The notes under the pieces were generated by a model. It had not been told where the DNA came from. It ran no database searches and saw nothing but the letters and a program-made list of their open reading frames with translations. Below, piece after piece: positions 33,754 through 46,915 of a DNA stretch of 64,000 nucleotides. The stretch is from Megaleporinus macrocephalus. Its lineage: Eukaryota > Chordata > Actinopteri > Characiformes > Anostomidae. The stretch spans positions 2,051,630 to 2,115,629 of the forward strand of contig CM038719.1 in the NCBI GenBank assembly GCA_021613375.1, written 5' to 3'. How positions within the stretch are numbered: position 1 is the stretch's first letter; each line of letters begins with the position of its first letter. The translations under genes were made by a program, and so were the position numbers.

Positions 33754-34735
33754 AAAGGGGAACTCCACTGAGTGTTTGAAGTTCGTCCAGCTTTAAATGG
33801 TTGAGATGTAAACAGAGTCATACAGTTTGGTGTAAAACACTCCTTTTCAAAGAAACGTCCGAACTGTACACAGTGGTGGTGAATGGAACCAGACGTCCAC
33901 CTCTTAAAGCTCCCTCATTGAAAGCTATGACAGTAGATGGTTATGAACTCTGATGCTTATGATGCTGCTAAATGACGTAAGATGGGATTTTGTCCTAAAA
34001 CTCCATTTCCATAAATACAGTGATGGTAAATCAAGGATATCTTCATTGACCACCAAGGGGCAGTTTGTTGTACCATCAGCAGCGCCCACCCAGAAACATC
34101 AGATGAGCTATAATAAATGAATTAATTTGAATGGACTGTATTTTCAGTATAAAGTCACGTTAAGTTATTTAAAAGGCCAAAAGCTGCTCCAGCAAACGAG
34201 CTGCTAAGAGTATGTGTCCTGCATACTGGCTAACACTGTCTGTGACCGGGTGGACGCAGCCTTAACTCTATCAGCAGAGGATAGGTGGGACCTGCCAAGA
34301 CTGGCTGGACCTTCTCAGTCCTAGCCTCTCCAAGGAAAACCCCCAACATCACCCCTCCATACAGGACTTACTGGTGGCATTGACAGTAAATACAATGCAT
34401 TGATTTGTGTTGTAGACATGCGGACCCCTGGTTACCATCACCACCACTGTAAACACCATTACCACCACCACTGTAAACAACCATCACCACCACCACCACT
34501 GTAAACAACCATCACCACCACCACCACTGTAAACAACCATCACCACCACCACCACTGTAAACAACCATCACCACCACCACCACTGTAAACAACCATCACC
34601 ACCACCACCACTGTAAACAACCATCACCACCACCACCACTGTAAACACTATCTGGGTTGCTCTGTTTCTCCATGAAGCATTGTTTCATGATTAACTTATG
34701 CTGAAATTTTAGAAAATCAGTGGAATTCCCCTTTT
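33754..34735 (+). mobile_element. Palindromic element with AAAGGGGAACTCCACTGA ends and an internal array
   Basis: The left end AAAGGGGAACTCCACTGA is answered by CAGTGGAATTCCCCTTTT at the right. Inside, 34433-34650 is a 28-bp tandem unit (ACCATCACCACCACCACCAC, TGTAAACA). No transposase, so nonautonomous. Confidence 0.75.
34433..34650 (+). repeat. 28-bp ACCATCACC...TGTAAACA array
   Basis: About seven units, nearly identical, inside the element at 33754-34735. The inverse complement of the unit is the one expanded at 39904 and 45990. Confidence 0.95.
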
Positions 34736-34807
34736 AAGTACTCAGTAGCTTCTAGAACTGCTCTGGAACTTATGAACACATTCAGCATAACCTTCTACAA
34801 CCTCATC

Positions 34808-35785
34808 CTGACAGACAGACAGATAAATAGAGAGATAGATGGATAGACAGACAGATAGATAGGTCGACAGACAGACAGATAAATAGAGAGATAGATGGAT
34901 AGACAGACAGACAGATAGATAGATCGACAGACAGACCGATGGATAGAGAGATGGATAGACAGACAGACAGATAGATAGGTCGACAGACAGACAGACAGAT
35001 GGATAGAGAGATAGATGGATAGACAGACACAGATAGATAGGTCGACAGACAGACAGACAGATGGATAGAGAGATAGATGGATAGACAGACAGACAGATAG
35101 ATAGGTAGACAGACAGACAGATAGATAGGTCGACAGACAGACAGACAGATGGATAGAGAGATAGATGGATAGACAGACACAGATAGATAGGTCGACAGAC
35201 AGACAGACAGATGGATAGAGAGATAGATGGATAGACAGACAAACAGATAGATAGGTAGACAGACAGACAGATAGATAGATCGACAGACAGACAGACCGAT
35301 GGATAGAGAGATAGATGGATAGACAGACAGACAGATAGATAGGTAGACAGACAGACAGATAGATAGGTCGACAGACAGACAGACAGATGGATAGAGAGAT
35401 AGATGGATAGACAGACAGACAGATAGATAGGTCGACAGACAGACAGACAGATGGATAGAGAGATAGATGGATAGACAGACAGACAGATAGATGGATAGAC
35501 AGACACAGATAGATAGGTCGACAGACAGACAGACAGATGGATAGAGAGATAGATGGATAGACAGACAGACAGATAGATAGGTAGACAGACAGACAGATAG
35601 ATAGGTCGACAGACAGACAGACAGATGGATAGAGAGATAGATGGATAGACAGACACAGATAGATAGGTCGACAGACAGACAGACAGATGGATAGAGAGAT
35701 AGATGGATAGACAGACAGACAGATAGATAGATCGACAGACAGACAGACCGATGGATAGAGAGATAGATGGATAGACAGACAGAGT
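34808..35785 (+). repeat. GATA/GACA (Bkm-like) array
   Basis: Nearly 1 kb of GATA, GACA and GATG tetramers in a higher-order unit of about 60-64 bp that includes GGTCGACAGACAGACAGACA and GATGGATAGAGAGATAGATG. The minus-strand frames (YLSVCLSIYLS) are artefacts. Confidence 0.96.
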
Positions 35786-36595
35786 GGGCCGGAGTGACCC
35801 TCGGCTGCCGGGTTTGTTTAATGGCTCAGATGCAGCAGTTCCGTGTTCTGGTTCTGATCACTGTAGATGTGAACTGAGTCCAACTGAACCGGCCCAGACA
35901 TGGAATGACCACACTAGTGAAACAAACTGGTGAAGCTATCGGGCCCCGGGGACTGTTTATGTGAGGTCCTTGTATAGGCGTCCTGAAGGAGCGCAGTGTT
36001 CTACTGTAGACTGTTATGTTCTAAATGGTCTGATTGCATATATTTGCTGTGAAACTGTGTCCTGGACCTCCTGGGACATTGGACTCAGTCTGATTCTGCC
36101 TTTCTTTGTATCATCGAAAAACAAGTGTCTCCATTTTTTTGTACGTAGTCTGAACTCCTAAGGTTTGGACCACTCGGTCGCTGTAATATTGCCCACCTCT
36201 GACTCTGGAGCCCAGAGTGTACAGTAACTGAAGACTGTAGTTACTGGTGTATGTAGGTGACTGTATGGTATGTGAGCCAGTGCACTGTCCAACCTTCTCA
36301 CCACACAGCGTCCCCAGAAACGGCTCTGTGTCATTCAGATAAGCAGCTCGTCTTGTTTTGTCAGAGTTGTGGCTTTTCATTCACGTCATACAACCACATC
36401 ACGTGTGTGACTGCTGGCTTTGAAGGAGAGGTGGACCTGAGCGTGTGTAGAACTACTGAAATGTGGACAGACTGGAACTTCCAGATCTGAGCGAGTGGTA
36501 TGAATGTGCACAGCATCGCTTTTACTTTCACTTCTCTTATACAGGGCCGAGTTCATTTCTCAGATACACTCACACCCTCTCTCATACCAGACCTG
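35786..36595. other. Unique sequence in bcl2l12 intron 1
   Basis: No repeat or exon recognised. Confidence 0.5.
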
Positions 36596-36599
36596 TAGG

Positions 36600-37430
36600 G
36601 TGCCTCTAACTGGCCACTTTATTAGAAACACCACACTCTACTAACACGCACTGGCCAGTTTATTAGAAACACCACACTGTACTTCCACTCACTGGCCACA
36701 CAGAATCACTTACCTTGTGCGTTCCACTAACTTGCCACTTTATTGGAAACATTTATTCTGTACTTGCACTCACTGGCCGCTTTATTGGAAACATTTATTC
36801 TGTACTTGCACTCACTGGCTGCTTTATTGGAAACATTTATTCTGTACTTGCACTCACTGGCCGCTTTATTGGAAACGCTTAACTTGTGCTTGCACTCACT
36901 GGCCACTGTAATGGAAACACTTAACTTGTACTTATACTTACTGGCCACTTTACTGGAAATGCTTACATTGTTCTTGGACTCACTGGCCACTTTAATGGAA
37001 ACACTGAACTTGTACTTGCATTCACTGATCACTTTATTGGAAACACTTAACTTGTACTTGCACTTACTGGCCACTTTAATGGAAACACTTAACTTGTACT
37101 TGCACTCACTGGCCGCTCTATTGGAAATGCTTAACTTGTACTTACACTCACTGGCCACTTTAATGGAAATGATTAACTTGTACTTACACTCACTGGCCAC
37201 TTTAATGGAAACACTTGTACTTACACTCACTGGCCACTTTAATGGAAACACATAACTTGCACTTGCACTCAATGGCCACTTTAATGGAAACACTTAACTT
37301 GTACTTATACTTACCGGCCACTTTGCTGGAAATGCTTACATTGTTCTTGGACTCACTGGCCACTTTAATGGAAACACTGAACTTGTACTTGCATTCACTG
37401 ATCACTTTGTTGGAAATGCTTAACTTGTAC
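36600..37430 (-). repeat. About 40-bp array, third locus (inverted)
   Basis: Units of CACTGGCCACTTTAATGGAA then ACACTTAACTTGTACTTGC, the reverse orientation of the arrays at 7.8 and 18.8 kb and more diverged. A block of several units (36940-37030 and 37310-37400) is repeated. Confidence 0.92.
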
Positions 37431-37984
37431 TTTAATGGAAATACGACCCTTCTACATCCACTTTTTCAACACCCAACACATCATAGATCCACTCTTATAG
37501 ACCGCAGCAGTTATTTATATTTAGATTTGTGAAGCACCCTCTGTTTCTGACCACAGGACTCGTGGGTTTCTCTGATTGGATAATTTCCTCATGAACAGCA
37601 CAATTACTGAGAAGTGTAAGTGAACTAAATTACAGAGTTGTGTTCCTGAAATATGTTTTTTTCATGTGGAGATGATGCGCCCTGCTGAGTCAGTTCAGCT
37701 CAGTGCACGGCATATAAAAGGAAGAGTTTGGAGGAAGCTGCTAGAAAACATCACAATTGCATAACATATCTGGAGGTGGGTGTCAGCTGGGCAGTCCGGA
37801 GGCATCACTCAGCAAATATCATTACATTCCAGTGTTGCATATCCAGCAATAACAAGGCATCAGACCACGTCACTGGGCAGGCCCCGGCTCCTAGAGTCAT
37901 ATTAGTGAGAAGTCCCTCCCATGACTGTGACCAACCCTGATCCTGGAGAACCCCCAGCAGTGCACTTGTTCATGTTTTTCTGCC

Positions 37985-37985
<1 letters not shown>
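37431..37985. other. Unique intron sequence
   Basis: No feature recognised; a short open frame at 37728-37940 has no supporting signals. Confidence 0.5.

Positions 37986-38052
<67 letters not shown>
37986..38052 (+). repeat. (CA)n microsatellite
   Basis: About 32 uninterrupted CA units. Confidence 0.98.
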
Positions 38053-38053
<1 letters not shown>

Positions 38054-38214
38054 CAGCTCGGTTTGTTAATTAGTGTGTCAGTTGGATCGTGTGTGTTGGG
38101 AACGCTAGAATGTTCAGTATCACTGCTGGACTGAGAATCGTGGAGGCTTCACTGCTCCACTGGAAACGGAGTTTCTGATTGGTCATTGACGTGTACCATA
38201 ACGATGTAAATGCA

Positions 38215-38890
38215 ACGTTAGAAACACCACCTTCTGCTTCCACTCACTGGCCACTTTATTAGAAACACCACCTTGTGCCTCCACTCACGGGCCAATTTAT
38301 TAGAAACACCTACCTTCTACTTCCACTAACTGGCCAATTTATTAGAAACACCACATTGTGCTTCCACTATCTGGCCACTTTATTAGAAACACCACCTTGT
38401 GCTTCCACTAACTGGCCACTTTATTAGAAACACCACCTTGTGCTTCCACTTACTGGCCACTTTATTAGAAACACCACCTTGTGCTTGCACTCACTGGCCA
38501 CTTTATTAGAAACACCACCTTCGGCTTTCACTCACTGGCCACTTTATTAGAAACACCACCTTCTGCTTCCACTCACTGGCCACTTTATTAGAAACACCAC
38601 CTTCTGCTTCCACTCACTGGCCACTTTATTAGAAACACTACCTTGTGCCTCCACTCACTGGCCACTTTATTAGAAACACCACCTTCTGCTTTCACTCACT
38701 GGCCACTTTATTAGAAACACCACCTTCTGCTTCCACTCACTGGCCACTTTATTAGAAACACCACCTTCTGCTTCCACTCACCTGCCACTTTATTAGAAAC
38801 ACCACCTTGTGCTTCCACTAACTGGCCACTTTATTAGAAACACCACCTTGTGCTTCAACTCACTGGCCAGTTTATTAGAAACACCACCTT
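38215..38890 (-). repeat. About 40-bp array, fourth locus (inverted, homogeneous)
   Basis: About 17 units of ACTGGCCACTTTATTAGAAA then CACCACCTTGTGCTTCCACTC. This is the most uniform of the four arrays of this family. Confidence 0.95.
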
Positions 38891-39269
38891 GTGCTTGGTC
38901 AGGATGTTGGTCAGCCTTGCCTTTAAAGTATCTGACCATGACAGGTGAAACATTGTGAAGGTCAGGTGGTGTTTGGGTTCCTCTGTGGATCTGCTCTGAG
39001 GGGGTGGGTGATTCAGACGGTGGTGGGTTTGGGATGTTAGCTCAGTATTACTCGAGCTTTACTTTCACATACGTAATGCAGAACGGCTGCGGTGGCGGTG
39101 GACGCTCTCGTCGTGGATCTGCAGGATCTTGTGAAACGCCGTGTGATTCACAGTGACGTGAAGTTTAGTAGAAGAGCTCTCTGATGTGATGGAACTGTGA
39201 ATGTTCTCTGGAGATCAGATGTGGCTACAGCATCGTTAGAACTCTTCTATAACGCTCTGTCTCTCTCAG
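38891..39269. other. Intron sequence before bcl2l12 coding exon 1
   Basis: Unique sequence; nothing recognised besides the acceptor at 39269. Confidence 0.5.
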
Positions 39270-39271
39270 GG

Positions 39272-39438
39272 ATGTCTGTAGAGGTGGCTGGAACTGCCTC
39301 GCCCACTCCCTCTCTCATCGAGGTGAAAGAAGAGACGCGCCTGGTGCTGAAGAGTTTTCTCCGGAAGGCTCTCTCCGCTGCCCCGGCGGATCGTCCCGGG
39401 AGGGTCGGGGGTGAATATCATGACCCCAACAAGTTCAG
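39272..39438 (+). CDS. bcl2l12: bcl2l12 coding exon 1
   Basis: The acceptor CTGTCTCTCTCAG ends at 39269, followed by GG and the start ATG at 39272. The donor is TTCAG|GTATTT. It encodes MSVEVAGT..., the conserved helix VKEETRLVLKSFLRKAL, and ends in phase 2 after ...HDPNKF. Confidence 0.9.
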
Positions 39439-40982
39439 GTATTTGATTTAAAGGTGGCTCTGGGGTGTGATGGGTTGGTTCTAGGCAGCTTAGAGCAAGT
39501 TAGTTGGGATTACGTGGGTCGGGTCGGACTCGGTCAGGCCCAGTTTAAGCTTATTATTATAATATATTCTAATTATATATACATTATATATACATATAAA
39601 TTTTTCTACATTATTTTAACACATTATTTACATTGTGTTTATAATCAATTATGAATGGACCAATAAAAAATGCTCCAAATAATTAATGGAATAAACTAGT
39701 TCCATTGACACTGGTGTCCTCTCTTGTAAAGTTTCCAGTTGTGTGTTTGTTTGTCGTTATTGGATAGTGATGATATTTAAATATATGGGTTTTCTGTTGT
39801 TTTACTCAGCTCAGATAAACATACTGTTGTTTGTTATAATCTATATTATTGTTGTCTGTTTTAATAGGGCAGATCTGTAGAGAAACGTGTGCACTCTAAT
39901 TTCTTTACAGTGGTGGTGATGGTGTTTACAGTGGTGGTGATGGTGTTTACAGTGGTGGTGATGGTGTTTACAGTGGTGATGATGGTGTTTACAGTGGGGG
40001 TGGTGATGTTTACAGTGGTGGTGATGGTGTTTACAGTGGTGATGATGGTGTTTACAGTGGGGGTGGTGATGTTTACAGTGGTGATGATGGTGTTTACAGT
40101 GGTGATGATGGTGTTTACAGTGGGGGTGGTGATGTTTACAGTGATGGTGATGGTGTTTACAGTGGTGATGATGGTGTTTACAGTGGGGGTGGTGATGTTT
40201 ACAGTGGTGGTGATGGTGTTTACAGTGGTGATGATGGTGTTTACAGTGGGGGTGGTGATGTTTACAGTGATGGTGATGGTGTTTACAGTGGTGGTGATGT
40301 TTACAGTGGTGGTGATGGTAACCAGACGTCTCCATGTCTACAACACTAATATACACATTGTATTTACTATCAAACCCACCAGTGAACCTACACGTGTCTA
40401 TTGAGTTTATTTAAAGTGTTGATGGTAAAATCTGGAATATAAGAAAATAATTAGATTGGTGTATCCCTCCACCAAAACTTTAACCATGAAAATGTCTCAG
40501 ATATCAGACATTGTGGTGTAATAACTTTCTGTGAGGGACCATTTCAGCACATCAGACATCTGGCTTCTATCATCAGCACTGTGAAGCATTCAGTCTGCAT
40601 TTCAGTTTTAGTTATGCAGAAAAGTTGGTGGAATTCCCCTTTGAGGTTATCTGAGTAGGGCTGAGAGCTCTACTGTGTTATGTTTATTCTTCAGCACCAC
40701 TTTCACAGATAAAAAAAAAAAAGGTACAGTAGGCGGGGCTACAGACGCTGGTATAGTAACTAACAGCAAACTTAAACACACAACAGTGAGTAATAAATCA
40801 TCATGTATATATATATATATACACACACAAAAAACTGACTCTACTTTTAATGTAAGTCAATGGAACCAGATTTTAAGCTATTTTGCAGCATTTCTATTGG
40901 TCCACTCATCATAAAACTTTCACACAGTGTACACAGCAGCTGCCGAGTTTAAGTGTTGGAGAACATTGTTTTGGACAGCGAT

Positions 40983-41025
<43 letters not shown>

Positions 41026-44000
41026 TTATATACACTGATCAGTCATAATATTAAAATGACCACCTTCTATCTCACTGTCCACTGTATCAGCTCCACTGAC
41101 CATACAGGACCTCCACTCACTGTCCACTGTATCAGCTCCACTGACCATACAGGACCTCCACTCACTGTCCACTGTATCAGCTCCACTGACCATACAGGAC
41201 CTCCACTCACTGTCCACTGTATCAGCTCCACTGACATACAGGACCTCCACTCACTGTCCACTGTAGCAGCTCCACTGACTATACAGGACCTACACTCACT
41301 GTCCACTGTATCAGCTCCACTGACCATACAGGACCTCCACTCACTGTCCACTGTATCAGCTCCACTGACCATACAGGACCTCCACTCACTGTCCACTGTA
41401 TCAGCTCCACTGACTATACAGACCTCCACTCACTGTCCACTGTATCAGCTCCACTGACCATACAGGACCTCCACTCACTGTCCACTGTATCAGCTCCACT
41501 GACCATACAGGACCTCCACTCACTGTCCACTGTATCAGCTCCACTGACCATACAGGACTGACCATGTCCTGTGACCAGTATCAGCTGTAGACGTTGTCAT
41601 GGTATCTGAATAAATAAAACACAGGTATTTCAGCTCACTATCTCAGCGTCGCCCCGCAGGTCTCCTCACCCGGAGTACAAACCCAGTTCACTTTGATTTA
41701 TCAGTCAGTTTCAAACACCTGTCGTATACCAGTGTATTCCGTAAGCGTTGTCTGTGGATGCTCTTCTTCACCTCCCTCTCTTCCTGTCTTCCTCAGTGCA
41801 CTGTTGAAGGAGAAGCAGAGGAAAGAAGAGAGCGGGTGGGACTCGCTGGACGAGCAGATCAGTGCGGCGGAGGAGAAGAAACATGGGATTAAAAACCTGA
41901 TAAAGAAGCGACTGATCCCGCGCTCCACATCACGGAACGCAAAGAAGGACAGCAGCGCTGACCAGTCGCATGGCGGCCATTCCCAAAATGGCACTCTGGA
42001 GAAGCAGGCGGCGGCAGAGAAGGGGCTTCCGTCCCGGAACGGCAGCGCCACCATCAGGTCACACAGAGAGGTGCAGGTTGTGTTTATATTCAGTTCCATT
42101 CTTTGCAACAAGGACGCCTATACAGCTGAACCTCTTTACCAAGATACACTACTGTGTGAAAGTCTGAGGCGTGTCTGATCACCAGTAAGAACAGCAGATC
42201 TGATTAGAACAGATAATCAGACATACAATACAAAGTAACATGAATATGTTATTGTGAGAGAAGTAGATCAGATCTTGATCCAGTTTGAAGAACAAAGTAT
42301 AGGTTCCAGATTTCTTCTCTGGACGGCCCCAGACATTGTATGAATGTGTTCATTCCTTCAGCAGCAAAGTCTTGATTTATCTTAATGTAGTACTGAGCAG
42401 TCAAAGCAGGTATTAGATGAGAACTGAAAATAATACTGGGTTGTTTAGGAGAAGCTTGAAAGAGTTAAATAAACACACTGACGTATGTAAAACACTACTT
42501 ACTCTATTAATACAGATTAATATTTAATAAAAAAGTGTAAAAACACTACTTACTCTATTAATACTGATTAATATTTTAATAAATAAAGTGTAAAAACTCT
42601 ACTTACTCTATTAATACTGATTAATATTTAATAATAAAGTGTAAAAGTTCTATCTTACGCTATAATACTGTTTAATATTTAATAATAAAGTGTAAAAGCA
42701 CTACATACTCTATTAATACTGATTAATATTTAATAATAAAGTGTAAAAGATCTACTTACACTATAAATACTGATTCAGAATTTAATAATAAAGTGTAAAA
42801 AGCTCTACTTACTCTATTATACTGATTAATATTTAATAATAAAGTGTAAAAACTACTCTAACTCTATTAATTACTGTTTAATATAAATAATAAAGTGTAA
42901 AAGATCTACTTACTTCTATTAATACTGTTAATATTTAATAATAAAGTGTAAAAGCTCACTTACTCTATTAATACATGAGTAATTTTAATAATAAAGTGTA
43001 AAAGCACTACTTACTCTATTAATACTGATTAATATTTAATAATAAAGTGTAAAAGCTCTACTTACTCTATTAAAACTGATTAATATTTAATTATAAAGTG
43101 AAAAAGCACTACATACTCTAGTAATACTGATTAATATTTAATAATAAGTGTAAAAGCTCTACTTACTCTATAAATACTGATTAAATATTTAATAATAAAG
43201 TGTAAAAGATCTACTTACTCTATTAATACTGATTAAAATAAATAATAGAAGTGTAAAAGCTCTACTTACTCTATTAATACTGATTAATATTTAATAATAA
43301 AGTGTAAAAGCACTACTTACTCTATTAATACTGATTAATATTTAATAATAAAGTGTAAAAACTCTACTTACTCTATTAATACTGTTTAATATTTAATAAT
43401 AAAGTGTTTACTGAGGATATAAAAACTTAGAAAAAAATAATAAATAATAATAAAAAATAATAAAAAAATTGCTTTTTAAATATAATAACGTCCTCAAGTG
43501 ACTTGTCCTTAACTAGTCCTGTATACATTGTGAAAGAACCCCAATTGTTTGTTTTTTTTGTTTGTTTGCATCATACAGATGTTTTCCTGCAGTGATAACT
43601 TTATTATCTATAATTAAATAGATATTAATATAATTTATATGATAATATGTGACTGTTTCATAGATATGTGTACAGCATCCAGAAGCAGTTGTTTTCTGCT
43701 TTAATTGTTCAGTATGTGTTCAGTATGGGTTCAGTATGTGTTCAGTATATTTTCAGTATATTTTCAGTATAGGTTCAGTATGTATTCAGTATGTGTTTAG
43801 TATGTGTTCAGTAGGGTTCAGTACCCATGCTCAGCTGTGGCTGATCTTCCTGTGTGCTGTCCTGCAGGACGAGAGGTCCACTGCGTCCGAAGACGAGGGC
43901 GAGCGGACCCCGGGTGAAAAAAAGAAAAAGAAGAACAAACTTAAACTGTCGGACTTGTTTAAGAAAAAGAGCACAAAGAAAGAAGAGCCTCGTCCTCCGC

Positions 44001-46461
44001 GTCCGACTTCGCTTTCTGTTGACAAGGAACAAAGCCCCCCCAAACCCGTCCTCTCGCCCTGTAAGTTAACACCCAAGATAACTGTATCTAATCTGTATAT
44101 AATAAAATAATGTATGATATAATTACTACTGTATAATATAATTACTACTGTATAATATAATTACTACTGTATATGATATAATTATTACTGTATAATATTA
44201 CTGTATATAATATAATTATTATTGTATATGATATAATTATTACTGTATAATATAATTATTACTGTATTATATAATTATTACTGTATATGTTATAATTACT
44301 GAATTATGTAATTATTACTGTATAATATAACTATTAATGTAGATTATATAATTACTGAATTATATAATTATTACTGTATAATATAATTACTACTGTATAT
44401 GATATAATTATTACTGTATATGATATAATTACTGATTTATGTAATTATTACTGTATAATATAACTATTACTGTAGATTATATAATTACTGAATTATATAA
44501 TTATTTCTGTATAATATAATTACTACTGTATATGATATAATTATTACTGTATAATATAATTTACTGTATAATATAATTATTACTGTATAATATACTAATT
44601 AATACTGTAATATATTATTATAATATATTATAAATTATACAGTAATAATTATAATATAATAATTATTACTGTATAATATAATAATTACTGTATATAATAT
44701 AATAATTACTGTATGATATAATTATTACTGTATAATATAATTACTACTGTATAATATAATTACTACTGTATATGATATAATTATTACTGTATAATATAAT
44801 TATTACTGTATAATATAATTACTGTATATAATATAATTATTACAGTATAATATAATTATTATTGTATATGATATAATTATTACTGTATATAATATAATAA
44901 TTACTGTATATAATATAATAATTACTGTATGATATAATTATTACAAAATGATAATATATTACTGTAGTAAAATATAATAACTACTGTAATAGATGATATA
45001 ATTATTACTGTATAATATAATTATTACTGTATAATACAATTACTGTATATGATATAATTATTACTGTATATGATATAATTATTACTGTATATAATATAAT
45101 AATTACTGTATGTAATATAATAATTACTGTATATAATATAATAATTACTGTATGATATAATTATTACAAAATGATACAATTATTACTGTGTTTTGGCTAA
45201 TTCTAAAATTGGGATATAAATATTTTTTTGATTGCTGATTTTGTATGTATATGTATGTGTATATAGTCGCTGTGCAGAGAAAAACATGCATCTCCAAAAT
45301 AGCAACGTAACGTCTGGTTCACACCACACGACTTCACGACTTCGAGATCGTTGACAAAAACCTCTGTTCCTAGGAGAATCAGTGATCACCCGATGCTCAG
45401 TCAGTCGTGTAGTGTGAATGGCTGAAAGAGGCTCGCAGATAGAGCTACACCTAACAATTCATTTCATAATCGATTAATCTGAATGATTATTTTTTTATTA
45501 GTCAATTAATCTAATGACTAATTTTTAGATTACTCTAATATGAGTGTTTGTAACTAATTGATGTAACTAATGGATGATTTTGTACTTCAAAACAACAAAA
45601 AACTCTGTTACATCATAGTTCAAATTTCTAACCAACTCGCAACCAATCTTCAAAAATTCCCGCTGTTTCCTCTTCGTTGTGTTCGTATGGAAGTTGTCGA
45701 GTCTTGCACTGCCTCCACGGTCTGCAGCGGAACTGCTCCGTCCCGTCTGTATCCGTCAGCTTTCCGAAATTAACGCAGAGTACGAACAGAAAGCTCCATA
45801 CATATCCGTATCTGTATTTAACATTGAGTAACATTGAGTAACTTTGAGCCTTTACTCCACACTGCCCTCTACCGGACAACTGCAAACAACCCGCAAACGT
45901 CTAGCACGTTTAATATCTAGTTTAATATCATTTTTCTTTGGACAGCAATGATATATAACTTTGTGGAATAACTTTCAGGCTTGGATGTATCTACACTGGC
46001 AGTGGTGATGTTGTTTACAGTGGTGGTGGTGATGTTGTTTACAGTGGCGGTGGTGATGGTGTTTACAGTGGCAGTGGTGATGTTGTTTACAGTGGTGGTG
46101 GTGATGTTGTTTACAGTGGCGGTGGTGATGGTGTTTACAGTCATGGTGGTGTTTACAGTGGTGGTGGTGATGTTGTTTACAGTGGCAGTGGTGATGTTGT
46201 TTACAGTGGTGGTGGTGATGTTGTTTACAGTGGCGGTGGTGATGGTGTTTACAGTCATGGTGGTGTTTACAGTGGTGGTGATGGGAACCAGGGGTCACCA
46301 TGTCTACGACGCACATACACACATTTTATTTACTATGAAACCCACCAGTGAACCTACACGTACAGGTGGGAAATACGGCAATGTTCTGTTATTATCATAA
46401 GTGTAAAAATCAGCTTTACCTGAGTGCTGGATAACAGCAGTACTTACAGAATAATAATTAG

Positions 46462-46501
<40 letters not shown>

Positions 46502-46866
46502 GGTCTATATGTTCTATTTTGTCTGTTACAATTATAAAAATTAAATATCATGATACTTATGAGTGTTATTGCTTTGTCATATCACCCAGTCATACCTACA
46601 TGTCTGATAACACTGGTAATGGTGCAGTAGTGCAACAGTAAACTATCATAAACAGCGTCTCAGACAGAGTATTTATAACTTGTAAATAATGTAATAACTT
46701 CCTGTGAGGAGCTTTTAGAGGTGGACGTCTGGTTCCATTCACCACCACTGTGAACAGTTCCATCACAGCAAATCACTCTGATTGTTTACGTCTCAGCCAT
46801 TAAAGTTCCCCTTTAGAGCCAGACTGCGGAACAGCCTTATCTCCTGGTGACTTGTGGCTGTTATTA

Positions 46867-46915
<49 letters not shown>

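Noticed and set aside
34742..35656. 304-codon YLSVCLSIYLS frame
   Set aside because: Translation of GATA/GACA repeats.
39841..40356. His/Cys-rich frame resembling a metal-binding protein
   Set aside because: It is the reverse complement of the GTTTACAGTGGTGGTGAT array within a transposon; the same pattern recurs at 45975-46322.
41651..41690. Possible small bcl2l12 exon after CGCCCCGCAG
   Set aside because: No usable donor follows, and the phases of exons 1 and 2 already join correctly without it.
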